A stretch of DNA of 64,000 bases from Pseudomonas vancouverensis (GTDB lineage Bacteria > Pseudomonadota > Gammaproteobacteria > Pseudomonadales > Pseudomonadaceae): NCBI RefSeq assembly GCF_004348895.1, contig NZ_RRZK01000002.1, positions 310,001-374,000 on the forward strand, given 5' to 3'. Both the position numbers and the translations under genes were made by a program. The notes under the pieces are model-generated. The model saw only the letters and a program-made list of their open reading frames with translations. It was not told the origin of the DNA and did no database searches. Shown here one piece after another: positions 50,607 through 59,517 of the stretch (the stretch's first letter is position 1; each line of letters starts with the position of its first letter).

Positions 50607-52100
50607 TTAGCGGCGCTTGCTGCCACCCAACAATGATCCCATCAAACCCCGTACCAACTGCCGTCCCAGTTGATTGGCGGCCTGACGCATCGCCGATTTC
50701 AGTGCCTGGCCGGCTGCCGTGCCGAGAAACTCGCCCGCCTGCTCGGTGAAGCTTGGCTCTTGCGGAGCCGGTTTATCTGGTGCCGCTTCCGGCGCCAGGC
50801 CCTTGCGTCCCATCAGTACCTCGTAGGCCGACTCGCGATCGATGGGTTTGTCGTAGCGCCCTTGCAACGGCGAGCCGGCGATCAGTGCCGCCCGTTCAGC
50901 CTCGCTCAATGGCCCGATCCGCGATTGCGGCGGCGCGACCAGCACGCGCTGGACCATTTCCGGCGTGCCCTTTTCCTGCAAGGTGCCCACCAGCGCCTCG
51001 CCAATGCCGAGTTCGGTCAGCACCGATAACGTATCGAATGCCGGATTCGGCCGAAAACCGTCCGCCACCGCCCGCAGGGATTTCTGCTCTTTGGCGGTGA
51101 ACGCGCGCAACCCGTGCTGAATACGCAAGCCCAGCTGGGCCAGGACGTTGTCCGGCAAATCCCCCGGCGACTGGGTGACGAAATACACGCCCACCCCCTT
51201 GGAACGAATCAGCCGCACCACCTGCTCCAGACGATCGCGCAATGCTTGCGGCGTACCGTTGAACAGCAGATGCGCTTCGTCGAAAAACAGTGCCAGCAGC
51301 GGTTTGTCGGCGTCGCCACGTTCGGGCAGTTGTTCGAACAGTTCAGCCAGCAGCCACAACAGGAAGGTCGCGTAGACTTTCGGCGCGTCATGCACCAGCC
51401 GGCTGGCATCGAGCAGATGGATGCGCCCACGACCATCGGCATCAGGTTGAAGAATATCCTCGAGCTGCAGTGCCGGTTCACCGAACAAGGCTTCGGCGCC
51501 TTGCTGTTCAAGGACGGCCAGGCGCCGCAGCAGCGCCTGGCTGGAACCGGTGGTCATCAGCGCGGCGTCATCGCCGAGTAGCTGCGGGTTGTCGCGCAGG
51601 TGATTGAGCAGCGCCTTGAGATCCTTCAGATCCAGCAGCAACAGACCTTCGCGGTCCGCCACCTTGAAAGCGGCATAGAGCGCCGACTGCTGACTGTCGG
51701 TCAGTTCCAGCAGGCTGCCCAGCAGCAACGGCCCCATTTCACTCAAGGTTGTACGCAGTGGATGACCGGACTGACCCTGTACATCCCACAAGGTGACCGG
51801 ATACGCCTGAGGCTTGTGATTGAGCCACGGCATCCCGGCAATGCGCTCGGCAACCTTGCCCTGGGGATTACCCGCAGCGCCCAAACCGCATAAATCGCCC
51901 TTGATATCCGCGGCGAACACCGCCACACCGGCATCGCTGAAGGCCTCGGCCAGGCGTTGCAAGGTCACGGTCTTACCGGTGCCGGTTGCCCCGGCGATCA
52001 AGCCGTGACGGTTGGCCAGGCGCATGGCCTGAGCGATGGGCTGACCGGCGAGATCGGCACCGATAACGAGTTGCGATGAGTCAGGCATTTGATCACCCAT
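50607..52100 (-). CDS. DUF853/HerA-like ATPase (YjgR family)
   Basis: 497 residues. P-loop ATPase with Walker A GATGTGKT (about 37-44) and Walker B LALFFDEAHLLF (about 268-279); a second conserved block is VGVYFVTQSPGDLPDNVLAQ. The C-terminus is Ala/Gly/Arg-rich and basic. The YjgR/DUF853 family is related to HerA-FtsK helicase motors, but its job is unknown. It interrupts the usual P. aeruginosa order between the DciA and lpxC side, so it marks a rearrangement point. Confidence 0.86.
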   Translation of the reverse strand: MGDQMPDSSQLVIGADLAGQPIAQAMRLANRHGLIAGATGTGKTVTLQRLAEAFSDAGVAVFAADIKGDLCGLGAAGNPQGKVAERIAGMPWLNHKPQAYPVTLWDVQGQSGHPLRTTLSEMGPLLLGSLLELTDSQQSALYAAFKVADREGLLLLDLKDLKALLNHLRDNPQLLGDDAALMTTGSSQALLRRLAVLEQQGAEALFGEPALQLEDILQPDADGRGRIHLLDASRLVHDAPKVYATFLLWLLAELFEQLPERGDADKPLLALFFDEAHLLFNGTPQALRDRLEQVVRLIRSKGVGVYFVTQSPGDLPDNVLAQLGLRIQHGLRAFTAKEQKSLRAVADGFRPNPAFDTLSVLTELGIGEALVGTLQEKGTPEMVQRVLVAPPQSRIGPLSEAERAALIAGSPLQGRYDKPIDRESAYEVLMGRKGLAPEAAPDKPAPQEPSFTEQAGEFLGTAAGQALKSAMRQAANQLGRQLVRGLMGSLLGGSKRR

Positions 52101-52274
52101 GGTTAATCTTTAATCAGGATCGGCCGATAGACATGACGACAGACCAGTCTGATAACTCGGTCGGACATTTCCCTAAGGACAGCCGGAAATTTCACCTTTT
52201 ACCCATGCTCTGCCGTGCACACACCCGTAAAAAACACGCTTCGAGCATATAAGACCTTAGCGGAACCCCAAGCC

Positions 52275-54164
52275 ATGAACAAAAATCTGCGCTTCAGCCA
52301 TAAAATCCTGCTTGCCGCCGCCCTTATCGTTATTGCCGCCTTTGCCTCGTTTACGCTGTACAACGATTATTTGCAGCGTAATGCCATTCGTGAAGACCTG
52401 GACAATTACCTGCAGGAAATGGGCAGAGTCACTGCCAACAATATCCAGACCTGGTTGAACGGCCGTAGTCTCCTTATCGAGAACCTGTCACAAACCGTCG
52501 CCCTCAATCCTGACACTGATAATGTGTCGAAACTGCTAACGCAAAAAGCCATCACCTCGACCTTCATGGGCGCCTACCTGGGCAGCAAGGACGGCTCTTT
52601 CATCATTCGCCCCGATAGCAAGATGCCCGACGGCTATGACCCTCGTGCACGCCCTTGGTACAAGAGCGCCCAGGGCACCAGCAGTTCAGCGCTGACCGAA
52701 CCCTATATGGACCTGGCCTCCGGGCAACTGGTGATCTCCATCGTCAACAGCGTGGTCAAGGACGGGCAAAACATCGGCGTCGTTGGTGGCGACCTGAGCC
52801 TGCAAGTGATCGCCGACAGCCTCAATGCCCTGGATTTCGACGGCATGGGCTACGCCTTCCTGGTCAGCGCCGATGGCAAGATCCTCGTCCATCCCGACAA
52901 AGCGCTGGCAATGAAAACGCTCAAGGATGTCTACCCGCAGGATACGCCGGCGATCAGCAGCCAGATGAGTGAAATCCAGGTCGACGGCAAAACCCGCATC
53001 GTGACCTTCACCCCGATCAAGGGCCTGTCGTCGGTCAACTGGTACATCGGCCTGTCGGTCGACAAGGACAAGGCCTTCTCGATGCTCAGCCAGTTCCGCA
53101 CTTCGGCTGTCATCGCAACCATCATTGCCGTGGCCATCATCATCGCCCTGCTCGGCATGCTGATCCGCATCCTGATCCAGCCGTTGCACGTCATGACCCG
53201 GGCCATGGCCGACATCGCCGATGGCGAAGGCGACCTGACCAAACGCCTGACGATCGTCAATAACGATGAATTCGGCAGCCTCGCCACCGCGTTCAACCGC
53301 TTTGTGGAGCGCATCCACGGCTCGATCCGCGAAGTTTCTTCGGCCACCGGGCAGGTCAATGAAGTGGCATTACGAGTCGTGGCCGCGTCCAACTCGTCGA
53401 TGTTCAATTCCGATCAGCAAGCCTCGCGCACCAGCAGCGTGGCAGCGGCGATCAACCAGCTCGGTGCCGCCGCCCAGGAAATCGCGCGCAACGCCGCGCA
53501 AGCGTCGAGTCAGGCCAGCGATGCCCGCAGCCTGGCGGAGGATGGCCAGCAGGTGGTCGATCGCAGCATCACCGCGATGAATCAACTGTCGAACATGCTC
53601 AGCGCCTCGAGCACCAACATCGAATCGCTGAACAGCAAGACCGTGAACATCGGGCAGATTCTCGAGGTGATCACCAGCATTTCCCAACAGACCAACCTAC
53701 TGGCACTCAACGCTGCGATCGAAGCTGCACGGGCGGGTGAAGCCGGACGTGGTTTTGCCGTAGTAGCTGACGAAGTGCGTAACCTGGCGCACCGTACCCA
53801 GGAGTCGGCGCAACAAGTGCAGACCATGATCGAAGAGTTGCAGATCGGCGCCCGGGAATCGGTCAGCACCATGAGCGACAGCCAACGTCACAGCCAGGAC
53901 AGCGTGGAAATCGCCAACCTGGCGGGCGAGCGCCTGAACAGCGTGACCCTGCGCATCGGTGAAATCGATGGCATGAACCAGTCGGTAGCGACGGCGACCG
54001 AAGAACAGACCGCGGTGGTCGAGTCGATCAATGTCGACATTACCGAGATCAACACGTTGAACCAGGAAGGCGTGGAAAACCTGCAATCGACACTGCGTGC
54101 GTGCTCGGATCTTGAGCAGCAGGCGGCGCGGTTAAAACAGTTGGTGGGCAGCTTCCGCATCTAA
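52275..54164 (+). CDS. Amino-acid chemoreceptor of the PctA/PctB type
   Basis: 629 residues from ATG 52275, the same length as P. aeruginosa PctA. TM1 is at about 10-30, a dCache_1 sensor at 35-275, TM2 at about 280-305, HAMP after it, and the signalling tip [23 protein letters not shown] segment [20 protein letters not shown]. The amino-acid-binding motif Y-x4-R-x-W-Y is exact at Y121, R126, W128, Y129, plus D173 (GGD), at the PctA numbering. It should bind L-amino acids directly and direct chemotaxis. An upstream start at 52215 is rejected. The gene lies near purU and mvaT, as pctA/pctB do in P. aeruginosa. Confidence 0.92.
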   Translation: MNKNLRFSHKILLAAALIVIAAFASFTLYNDYLQRNAIREDLDNYLQEMGRVTANNIQTWLNGRSLLIENLSQTVALNPDTDNVSKLLTQKAITSTFMGAYLGSKDGSFIIRPDSKMPDGYDPRARPWYKSAQGTSSSALTEPYMDLASGQLVISIVNSVVKDGQNIGVVGGDLSLQVIADSLNALDFDGMGYAFLVSADGKILVHPDKALAMKTLKDVYPQDTPAISSQMSEIQVDGKTRIVTFTPIKGLSSVNWYIGLSVDKDKAFSMLSQFRTSAVIATIIAVAIIIALLGMLIRILIQPLHVMTRAMADIADGEGDLTKRLTIVNNDEFGSLATAFNRFVERIHGSIREVSSATGQVNEVALRVVAASNSSMFNSDQQASRTSSVAAAINQLGAAAQEIARNAAQASSQASDARSLAEDGQQVVDRSITAMNQLSNMLSASSTNIESLNSKTVNIGQILEVITSISQQTNLLALNAAIEAARAGEAGRGFAVVADEVRNLAHRTQESAQQVQTMIEELQIGARESVSTMSDSQRHSQDSVEIANLAGERLNSVTLRIGEIDGMNQSVATATEEQTAVVESINVDITEINTLNQEGVENLQSTLRACSDLEQQAARLKQLVGSFRI

Positions 54165-54177
54165 CGACCCGCAACCC

Positions 54178-54216
54178 TCCCCACAGTCTTTCCCCACCGG
54201 AGAGAGGCTGTGGGGA
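54178..54216. terminator. Hairpin between chemoreceptor and small acidic gene
   Basis: TCCCCACAG..CTTTC pairs with GAGAG..CTGTGGGGA around an 11-nt centre; no long T run, so a weak or bidirectional terminator. Confidence 0.5.
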
Positions 54217-54267
54217 ACCTCCTCACACCTCGCCTCTACCTCTCGCCTTCAATCGAACCGCTATCCC

Positions 54268-54438
54268 TCACTCCGCGTTTTCGTCTGAGTCCTGCTGCAA
54301 CTCTTTCCACAACTGCGCGGCGTCGGGAAACTCGGTACCGACTTCCGGCCCCATATCCTCCGGGTCGTAACGGCTCAAGCAGCCCTCGCCGAGGGTGGCG
54401 GGTGCCCTGGAAGTGGCTTTGTCCAACGGATCGGCCAT
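54268..54438 (-). CDS. Small acidic hypothetical protein
   Basis: 56 residues from ATG 54438 (MADPLDKATSRAPATLGEGC); an ATG at 54444 would add two. AGGGG lies 9 nt before 54438. Acidic, with PEDMGPEVGTEFPDAAQLWK in the middle and no signal or membrane segment. Possibly intrinsically disordered. I do not recognise a function; small proteins with this look are common in Pseudomonas. Confidence 0.55.
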   Translation of the reverse strand: MADPLDKATSRAPATLGEGCLSRYDPEDMGPEVGTEFPDAAQLWKELQQDSDENAE

Positions 54439-54538
54439 GGTCATGTCCCCTGTTCGGAAATGGAGCCGCAGAAACGGCGAAGGGCCTGAAGCGATTGAAC
54501 GCCCAGGCCCTTCGAATTTCAACCGTTGCGCGTCGGGA

Positions 54539-55387
54539 TCAGAACACCACGGTTTTGTTGCCGTGCACCAGAACGCGGTCTTCAAGGTGATAACGCAGGC
54601 CACGGGCCAGCACCATCTTCTCGACGTCACGGCCGAAACGCACCATGTCTTCGATGCTGTCGCTGTGGCTGACGCGCACGACGTCCTGTTCGATGATCGG
54701 ACCGGCGTCCAGCTCTTCGGTCACATAGTGGCAAGTCGCGCCAATCAGTTTCACGCCGCGCAGGGAAGCCTGGTGATACGGCTTGGCACCGACGAAGGAC
54801 GGCAGGAAGCTGTGGTGAATATTGATGACCTTGTGGGCATATTCACTGCACAACTCGGGCGGCAGGATTTGCATGTAGCGGGCCAGGACCACCACTTCGG
54901 CATCGTGATGCTTGACCAGGCGCGACACTTCGGCGAACGCCGGCTGCTTGTCCTGTGGATTGACCGGAACGTGGTAGTACGGAATGCCGTGCCATTCGAC
55001 CATGCTGCGCAGGTCGTCATGGTTGGAAATCACACAGGAGATTTCGCAGTCGAGTTCATCGCTGTGCCAGCGGTGCAGCAGGTCGGCGAGACAGTGCGAC
55101 TCGCGACTGGCCATCAGTACGACGCGCTTTTTCTGGGCGGTATCGGTGATACGCCAGTCCATCGAGAACTCTTCGGCGATCGGCGCAAAGGCTTCGCGCA
55201 GGGCTTCGATACCAAAGGGCAGCGAATCGGCACGAATTTCGTGACGCATGAAGAACCAGCCACTGAGATTGTCCGAGTGATGGCTCGCTTCAGTGATCCA
55301 ACCGTTGTGTGATGCCAGAAAGTTACTGACTTTGGCAACGATGCCAACACGGTCCGGGCAGGAAATCACCAGGCGAAAGGTGCGCAT
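54539..55387 (-). CDS. purU: Formyltetrahydrofolate deformylase
   Basis: 282 residues from ATG 55387 (MRTFRLVISCPDRVGIVAKV). N-terminal ACT domain (1-80) and C-terminal formyltransferase fold with VINIHHSFLPSFVGAKPYHQ (His106-like catalytic His) and GATCHYVTEELDAGPII. It releases formate from 10-formyl-THF and balances the C1 pool, so it connects to the glycine cleavage operon in this window. Matches PA4314 (purU1). Confidence 0.95.
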   Translation of the reverse strand: MRTFRLVISCPDRVGIVAKVSNFLASHNGWITEASHHSDNLSGWFFMRHEIRADSLPFGIEALREAFAPIAEEFSMDWRITDTAQKKRVVLMASRESHCLADLLHRWHSDELDCEISCVISNHDDLRSMVEWHGIPYYHVPVNPQDKQPAFAEVSRLVKHHDAEVVVLARYMQILPPELCSEYAHKVINIHHSFLPSFVGAKPYHQASLRGVKLIGATCHYVTEELDAGPIIEQDVVRVSHSDSIEDMVRFGRDVEKMVLARGLRYHLEDRVLVHGNKTVVF

Positions 55388-55724
55388 GAGGGGGGAACTC
55401 CAGAAACTCGCAAAGGCCGCCATTCTAGCGATTGCGCAGCAAAACTGCAGTATTGATGACGTTTTGTCCCGTCGGAAGGTCGCCATGCCCGGGAAAAGGG
55501 CGCCTCGCCCACGCCCGTGAAGTGTTCTTGCAGGACATCTTCAATTGTTTATTTGTAAATAACCGTTTGCACGAGATGACACTAATAACAGCACAACCAA
55601 AAGCGCCAAATTTGCTGCACAATAATTAAAATAATCAGCGCTTAAATGTTTACTTGATGAAACACCCTGACTATTATTGCCGCACTGTCACCTGCCATCC
55701 AGCGCACAACATAAGGTAGTCATC
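55388..55724. other. AT-rich region between divergent purU and mvaT
   Basis: 337 bp, no gene. The part from about 55540 to 55690 is strikingly AT-rich for this genome (TAATTAAAATAATC, TTTATTTGTAAATAA). H-NS-like MvaT proteins bind AT-rich DNA, so self-regulation of mvaT is plausible. Confidence 0.65.
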
Positions 55725-56102
55725 ATGTCCCTGATCAACGAATATCGCGCCACCGAAGAAGCAATCAAAGAGCTGCAAGCCCGTTTGAAGAACCTGTCCC
55801 AAGACGACAAACTGCAAACCGAGCTGGAATTCGAAGGCAAACTGCGCACCCTGATGGGCGAGTACTCCAAATCCCTGCGTGACATCATTGCGCTGCTGGA
55901 TCCGGAATCCAAAACCAAGGCGCCACGTGGCGGCGCGGTAAAAACTACCGGCACCAAGCGTGCACGCAAAGTTAAACAATACAAAAACCCGCACAACGGC
56001 GAAGTCATCGAAACCAAAGGTGGCAACCATAAAACTCTGAAAGAGTGGAAAGCCAAGTGGGGCGGTGACGTGGTTGAAGGCTGGGCTACCCTGCTGGGCT
56101 AA
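55725..56102 (+). CDS. mvaT: H-NS-like nucleoid protein MvaT
   Basis: 125 residues from ATG 55725 (MSLINEYRATEEAIKELQAR). N-terminal coiled-coil oligomerisation domain (1-60) and C-terminal DNA-binding region with RKVKQYKNPHNGEVIETKGG and LKEWKAKWG. It silences AT-rich and foreign DNA in Pseudomonas. The AT-rich upstream region and the tight terminator after it fit an autoregulated single gene. Confidence 0.97.
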   Translation: MSLINEYRATEEAIKELQARLKNLSQDDKLQTELEFEGKLRTLMGEYSKSLRDIIALLDPESKTKAPRGGAVKTTGTKRARKVKQYKNPHNGEVIETKGGNHKTLKEWKAKWGGDVVEGWATLLG

Positions 56103-56140
56103 GCCACAGCGCTTGTCGCAGACGGATCCGTGACAAAAAG

Positions 56141-56168
56141 AACGCCAGCGAATGCTGGCGTTTTTTTA
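56141..56168 (+). terminator. Intrinsic terminator of mvaT
   Basis: AACGCCAGC-GAAT-GCTGGCGTT followed by a T run. Confidence 0.93.
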
Positions 56169-56200
56169 TGGGTGAAAATTAACCTCGAGCATGTTCGAAT

Positions 56201-57631
56201 TCAAAGATCCAAACGCGTGCGTAAACCCACGATATGATTTTGCCACTCATCCAGCACCTGCAGCTGAGTCGGCGTTGCGCTAATACGCAACTGGGTCGCG
56301 GCCTCTAGAAAACTTTCGAGGGTATTGGGTGCTCCCCATTCAGGGCTCGACAAGCGATTCTGACAAAACACCCGCCAGCGTTCCTGCTCTTCAAAACTCA
56401 AGGTATCGGCAAAGTTGCGCGCGCGATATCGAAACAATAATTCAGGTAAACGTTCATCATCGAACGGCCAGGTTTGCTGCGCTAATTGCAGCGGGTCCAC
56501 AGTCCGTACTTGCTCGCACAAACGGCGATCCCGATCACCAATAAATCCATCGTATAACTGTTGCTCCGGGTCTTCACTCTGGGCGAATTCTTCACGGGAA
56601 TAGATGGCGGAAATTTTATCCTGCCAGATCTTCTGCGTGTCACTTAATCGCAACGCACGCTGCTGATACAGCGACATATCCAGCCCGAGACGTTGCTGAT
56701 CTTCTGCGCGAAGTACCGCCAAGGGTGCCATGACCGGGCACTTGTTGATGTGGATAAGTTTCAGGGGAACTGGCAACTCTCCTTCGGCCAGATCTTCGCG
56801 ACGGGTATACAAGCGCTGGCGCAGGGTGTCGGCATCCAGGTCGAGCAGGCCCTGTGGATCAAGCCGAAGATCGCAGACGATCAGCGCATTCTTGTTGCGC
56901 GGATGCCAGGCCAGCGGCAGTACCACGCCCACGTAGCTGCGTGCCGCCGAAAAGCGCCCGGACACATGCACCATCGGTTGCAGCAGGCGAATCTGATCGA
57001 GGACCTTCTGCTTGCTGCGCAACTGGAACAGCCATTCATAGAGTTTGGGTTGTTTCTCCCGAAGCAGACGCGCCAGGGCGATGGTTGCACGCACGTCCGA
57101 CAACGCTTCGTGCGCGCTGCCATGGTCAAGGCCGTTGGCAGCGGTCAGACGTTCGAGCTTGAGCGTTACCCGGCCCTCTTCATCCGTTGGCCAAACGATG
57201 CCATCGGGACGCAAGGCATAGGCGGCGCGCACCACATCGATCAGGTCCCAGCGACTATTACCGCCCTGCCACTCCCGTGCATAGGGGTCGAAAAAATTTC
57301 GATAGAGACTGTAGCGGGTCATCTCATCGTCGAAACGCAGGGTGTTGTACCCCGCGCCGCAGGTACCCGGCGCGGCGAGTTGGGCATGCACGCGGGTCAT
57401 GAAATCGGCTTCGCTCAGTCCGCGTGCTTGCAGTTGCGCCGGTGTGATACCGGTAATCGCACAGGCGGCTGGGTGCGGCAGGATGTCATCGCTGGGCTGA
57501 CAGAAAAGATTGACCGGCTCGTCTATTTCGTTGAGATCGAAGTCCGTGCGCAGCCCGGCCATTTGCAACGGGCGGTCACAACGAGGGTTGATGCCGGTGG
57601 TTTCGTAGTCGTACCAGAAGATAGAGGTCAC
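56201..57631 (-). CDS. sbcB: Exodeoxyribonuclease I
   Basis: 476 residues. DEDDh exonuclease: Asp8 and Glu10 in FWYDYETTGI, and HEALSDVRATIAL near residue 170 carries His and Asp. ExoI fold with an SH3-like and a C-terminal helical part. It degrades single-stranded DNA 3'-5' and acts in recombination and mismatch repair. Convergent with mvaT. Confidence 0.95.
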   Translation of the reverse strand: MTSIFWYDYETTGINPRCDRPLQMAGLRTDFDLNEIDEPVNLFCQPSDDILPHPAACAITGITPAQLQARGLSEADFMTRVHAQLAAPGTCGAGYNTLRFDDEMTRYSLYRNFFDPYAREWQGGNSRWDLIDVVRAAYALRPDGIVWPTDEEGRVTLKLERLTAANGLDHGSAHEALSDVRATIALARLLREKQPKLYEWLFQLRSKQKVLDQIRLLQPMVHVSGRFSAARSYVGVVLPLAWHPRNKNALIVCDLRLDPQGLLDLDADTLRQRLYTRREDLAEGELPVPLKLIHINKCPVMAPLAVLRAEDQQRLGLDMSLYQQRALRLSDTQKIWQDKISAIYSREEFAQSEDPEQQLYDGFIGDRDRRLCEQVRTVDPLQLAQQTWPFDDERLPELLFRYRARNFADTLSFEEQERWRVFCQNRLSSPEWGAPNTLESFLEAATQLRISATPTQLQVLDEWQNHIVGLRTRLDL

Positions 57632-57817
57632 GGGCGATTCCTGAACTGAAGATCGGCGAAGTCTAGGCGTTCACATCCTGCTCCGGCCAGTCAGATCGTC
57701 ATTCAAGCACTTCGCATGATTCAAGGGGCGATACACAGTTATGTGTTTTCCCCACGCGCAGGCTGCTAGCATCGAAAGAACACTCATCCCGATCCAGGCC
57801 ACATTTTCAGGTTGCCC

Positions 57818-58543
57818 ATGCTCGAGACCACAGCACTGCCAGGGAATGCAACGCTGTCACCGCCAGTGGACACGCGGTATCACGTCGAAACGCCGGAAGG
57901 CGTCGACCTGCCACTGCGCCCGGCCGGCCTGGTGGTTCGCGCGATGGCGTTTGCCATCGATCTGGGCTTGCGGGGTTTGATCCTCGGTGTGCTGTTCATT
58001 GCCCTGGCGATGTTGGGCAAACTCGGCGCCGGGCTGGGCTCGATCCTGACGTTCGTGGTGAGCTGGTGGTACATGGTGCTGTTCGAAGTGTTCAACCAGG
58101 GGCGCTCGCCGGGCAAGCAATGGATGGGCCTGCAGGTGATCCAGGACGACGGCACGCCGATTGGCGGCTCCGCTTCGTTATTGCGCAACCTGCTGCGCGT
58201 GGTTGACCTGCTGCCGTTCGGCTATTTCCTCGGCGCCATCACTTGTCTGCAACACCCCCACTTCAAACGCCTCGGTGATATTGCTGCCGGAACGCTGGTG
58301 ATCTACCGCGAACAACCGTTGACCCGCCCCGTCATCCCTGAAGCTACGCCTTGTCGCCCGAGCTTTGCCCTGACACTCAGCGAACAGCGGGCCATTCTCG
58401 CTTTCGCTGAGCGTCAGAGCGCACTCTCCCAGGCACGAACCAATGAACTGGCCGCCATCCTTGCCGAACCTTTGCAGGTGCCCAAACCGCAGGCAGTGGC
58501 CGAGCTCAACGGCATCGCTCGCGGCCTGCTGGGGCCGACATGA
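57818..58543 (+). CDS. RDD-family membrane protein, MoxR-operon member
   Basis: 241 residues from ATG 57818; an in-frame TTG six bases upstream is less likely. RDD signature RAMAFAIDLGLRG at the start of helix 1, and two or three hydrophobic helices before about 150 (LILGVLFIALAMLGKLGAGL). GRSPGKQWMGLQVIQDDG and HPHFKRLGDIAAGTLVIYRE are typical RDD loops. A cytoplasmic tail of ~70 residues follows. First gene of a six-gene unit; its stop overlaps the next ATG (ATGA). Confidence 0.88.
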   Translation: MLETTALPGNATLSPPVDTRYHVETPEGVDLPLRPAGLVVRAMAFAIDLGLRGLILGVLFIALAMLGKLGAGLGSILTFVVSWWYMVLFEVFNQGRSPGKQWMGLQVIQDDGTPIGGSASLLRNLLRVVDLLPFGYFLGAITCLQHPHFKRLGDIAAGTLVIYREQPLTRPVIPEATPCRPSFALTLSEQRAILAFAERQSALSQARTNELAAILAEPLQVPKPQAVAELNGIARGLLGPT

Positions 58544-59517
58544 AACAGAGCCTTTTTGAACAGCGGCACAAAGACCAGTGGGAGCAGTTTGCCCACACGC
58601 TGGAGCACCTGGAGAACGACAGGAAGGCCCGTGATCCTGGCCATTTCCCCAACGACTACCGACGCCTTTGCCAGCACCTGGCGCTGGCCCGGGAGCGCGG
58701 TTACAGCAGTTTTTTGATCGACTCATTGCAGCAACAGGTGCTGCGTGGGCACCAACAACTGTATCGCCATCGCAGTCGGTTGGGCGCCAACGTGCTGGCG
58801 TTCATTCTCGCCGGTTTTCCGCGGCTGGTGCGTGACCAATGGCGCTTCGTTCTCGCGGCCTGCCTGCTCTTCTTCGGCAGCCTGATCGGTTTCGGGCTGC
58901 TGGTTTATCTGTTTCCGGACTTGATCTACAACCTCATTCCCGCCCCACAGGTCAGCGACCTGCAAAGCATGTACGACCCGGTTGCCGGTCACCTCGGACG
59001 CACAGTCGAACGGGCCGCCAGCGAGGACTGGGTGATGTTCGGCTACTACATCATGCACAACATCGGCATTGCCTTTCAGACTTTCGCCAGTGGTTTGCTG
59101 TGGGGACTGGGCAGTGTGTTCTTCCTGATTTTCAATGGCCTGATGATCGGTGCGGCGGCAGGGCACCTGACGTACGTGGGTTATGGGCAAACCTTCTGGT
59201 CCTTCGTGATCGGCCACGGTGCTTTCGAGCTCAGCGCCATCGCCCTGGCCGGTGCCGCGGGCCTGCAACTGGGCTGGTCGTTGATCGCGCCCGGGCGCCT
59301 GCCGCGTGGCGAGGCGCTGAAACAGGCGGCACGCAAGAGCGTGCTGATGATCTGCGGCGTCATGCTGTTCCTGCTGATTGCAGCCTTTATCGAGGCCTAC
59401 TGGTCATCAATGACCGGGCTGACCGCGAGGACCAAGTACCTGGTCGGCACGGCGCTCTGGCTGCTGGTAGTGGTTTATCTGATTTTTGCCGGACGCCAGC
59501 GCCATGCGCCTGAGTGA
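58540..59517 (+). CDS. SpoIIM-family membrane protein (stage II sporulation M homologue)
   Basis: 325 residues with about five hydrophobic helices (first near 105-130, the others 170-325). DWVMFGYYIMHNIGIAFQTFASGL and LMIGAAAGHLTYVGYGQTFWSFV with GHGAFELSAIALAGAAGLQL are the family core. In Bacillus SpoIIM takes part in septal wall degradation; in Pseudomonas, which does not sporulate, the role is unknown. Embedded in the RDD-DUF4129-MoxR operon; overlaps the next gene by 14 bp. Confidence 0.9.
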   Translation: MKQSLFEQRHKDQWEQFAHTLEHLENDRKARDPGHFPNDYRRLCQHLALARERGYSSFLIDSLQQQVLRGHQQLYRHRSRLGANVLAFILAGFPRLVRDQWRFVLAACLLFFGSLIGFGLLVYLFPDLIYNLIPAPQVSDLQSMYDPVAGHLGRTVERAASEDWVMFGYYIMHNIGIAFQTFASGLLWGLGSVFFLIFNGLMIGAAAGHLTYVGYGQTFWSFVIGHGAFELSAIALAGAAGLQLGWSLIAPGRLPRGEALKQAARKSVLMICGVMLFLLIAAFIEAYWSSMTGLTARTKYLVGTALWLLVVVYLIFAGRQRHAPE

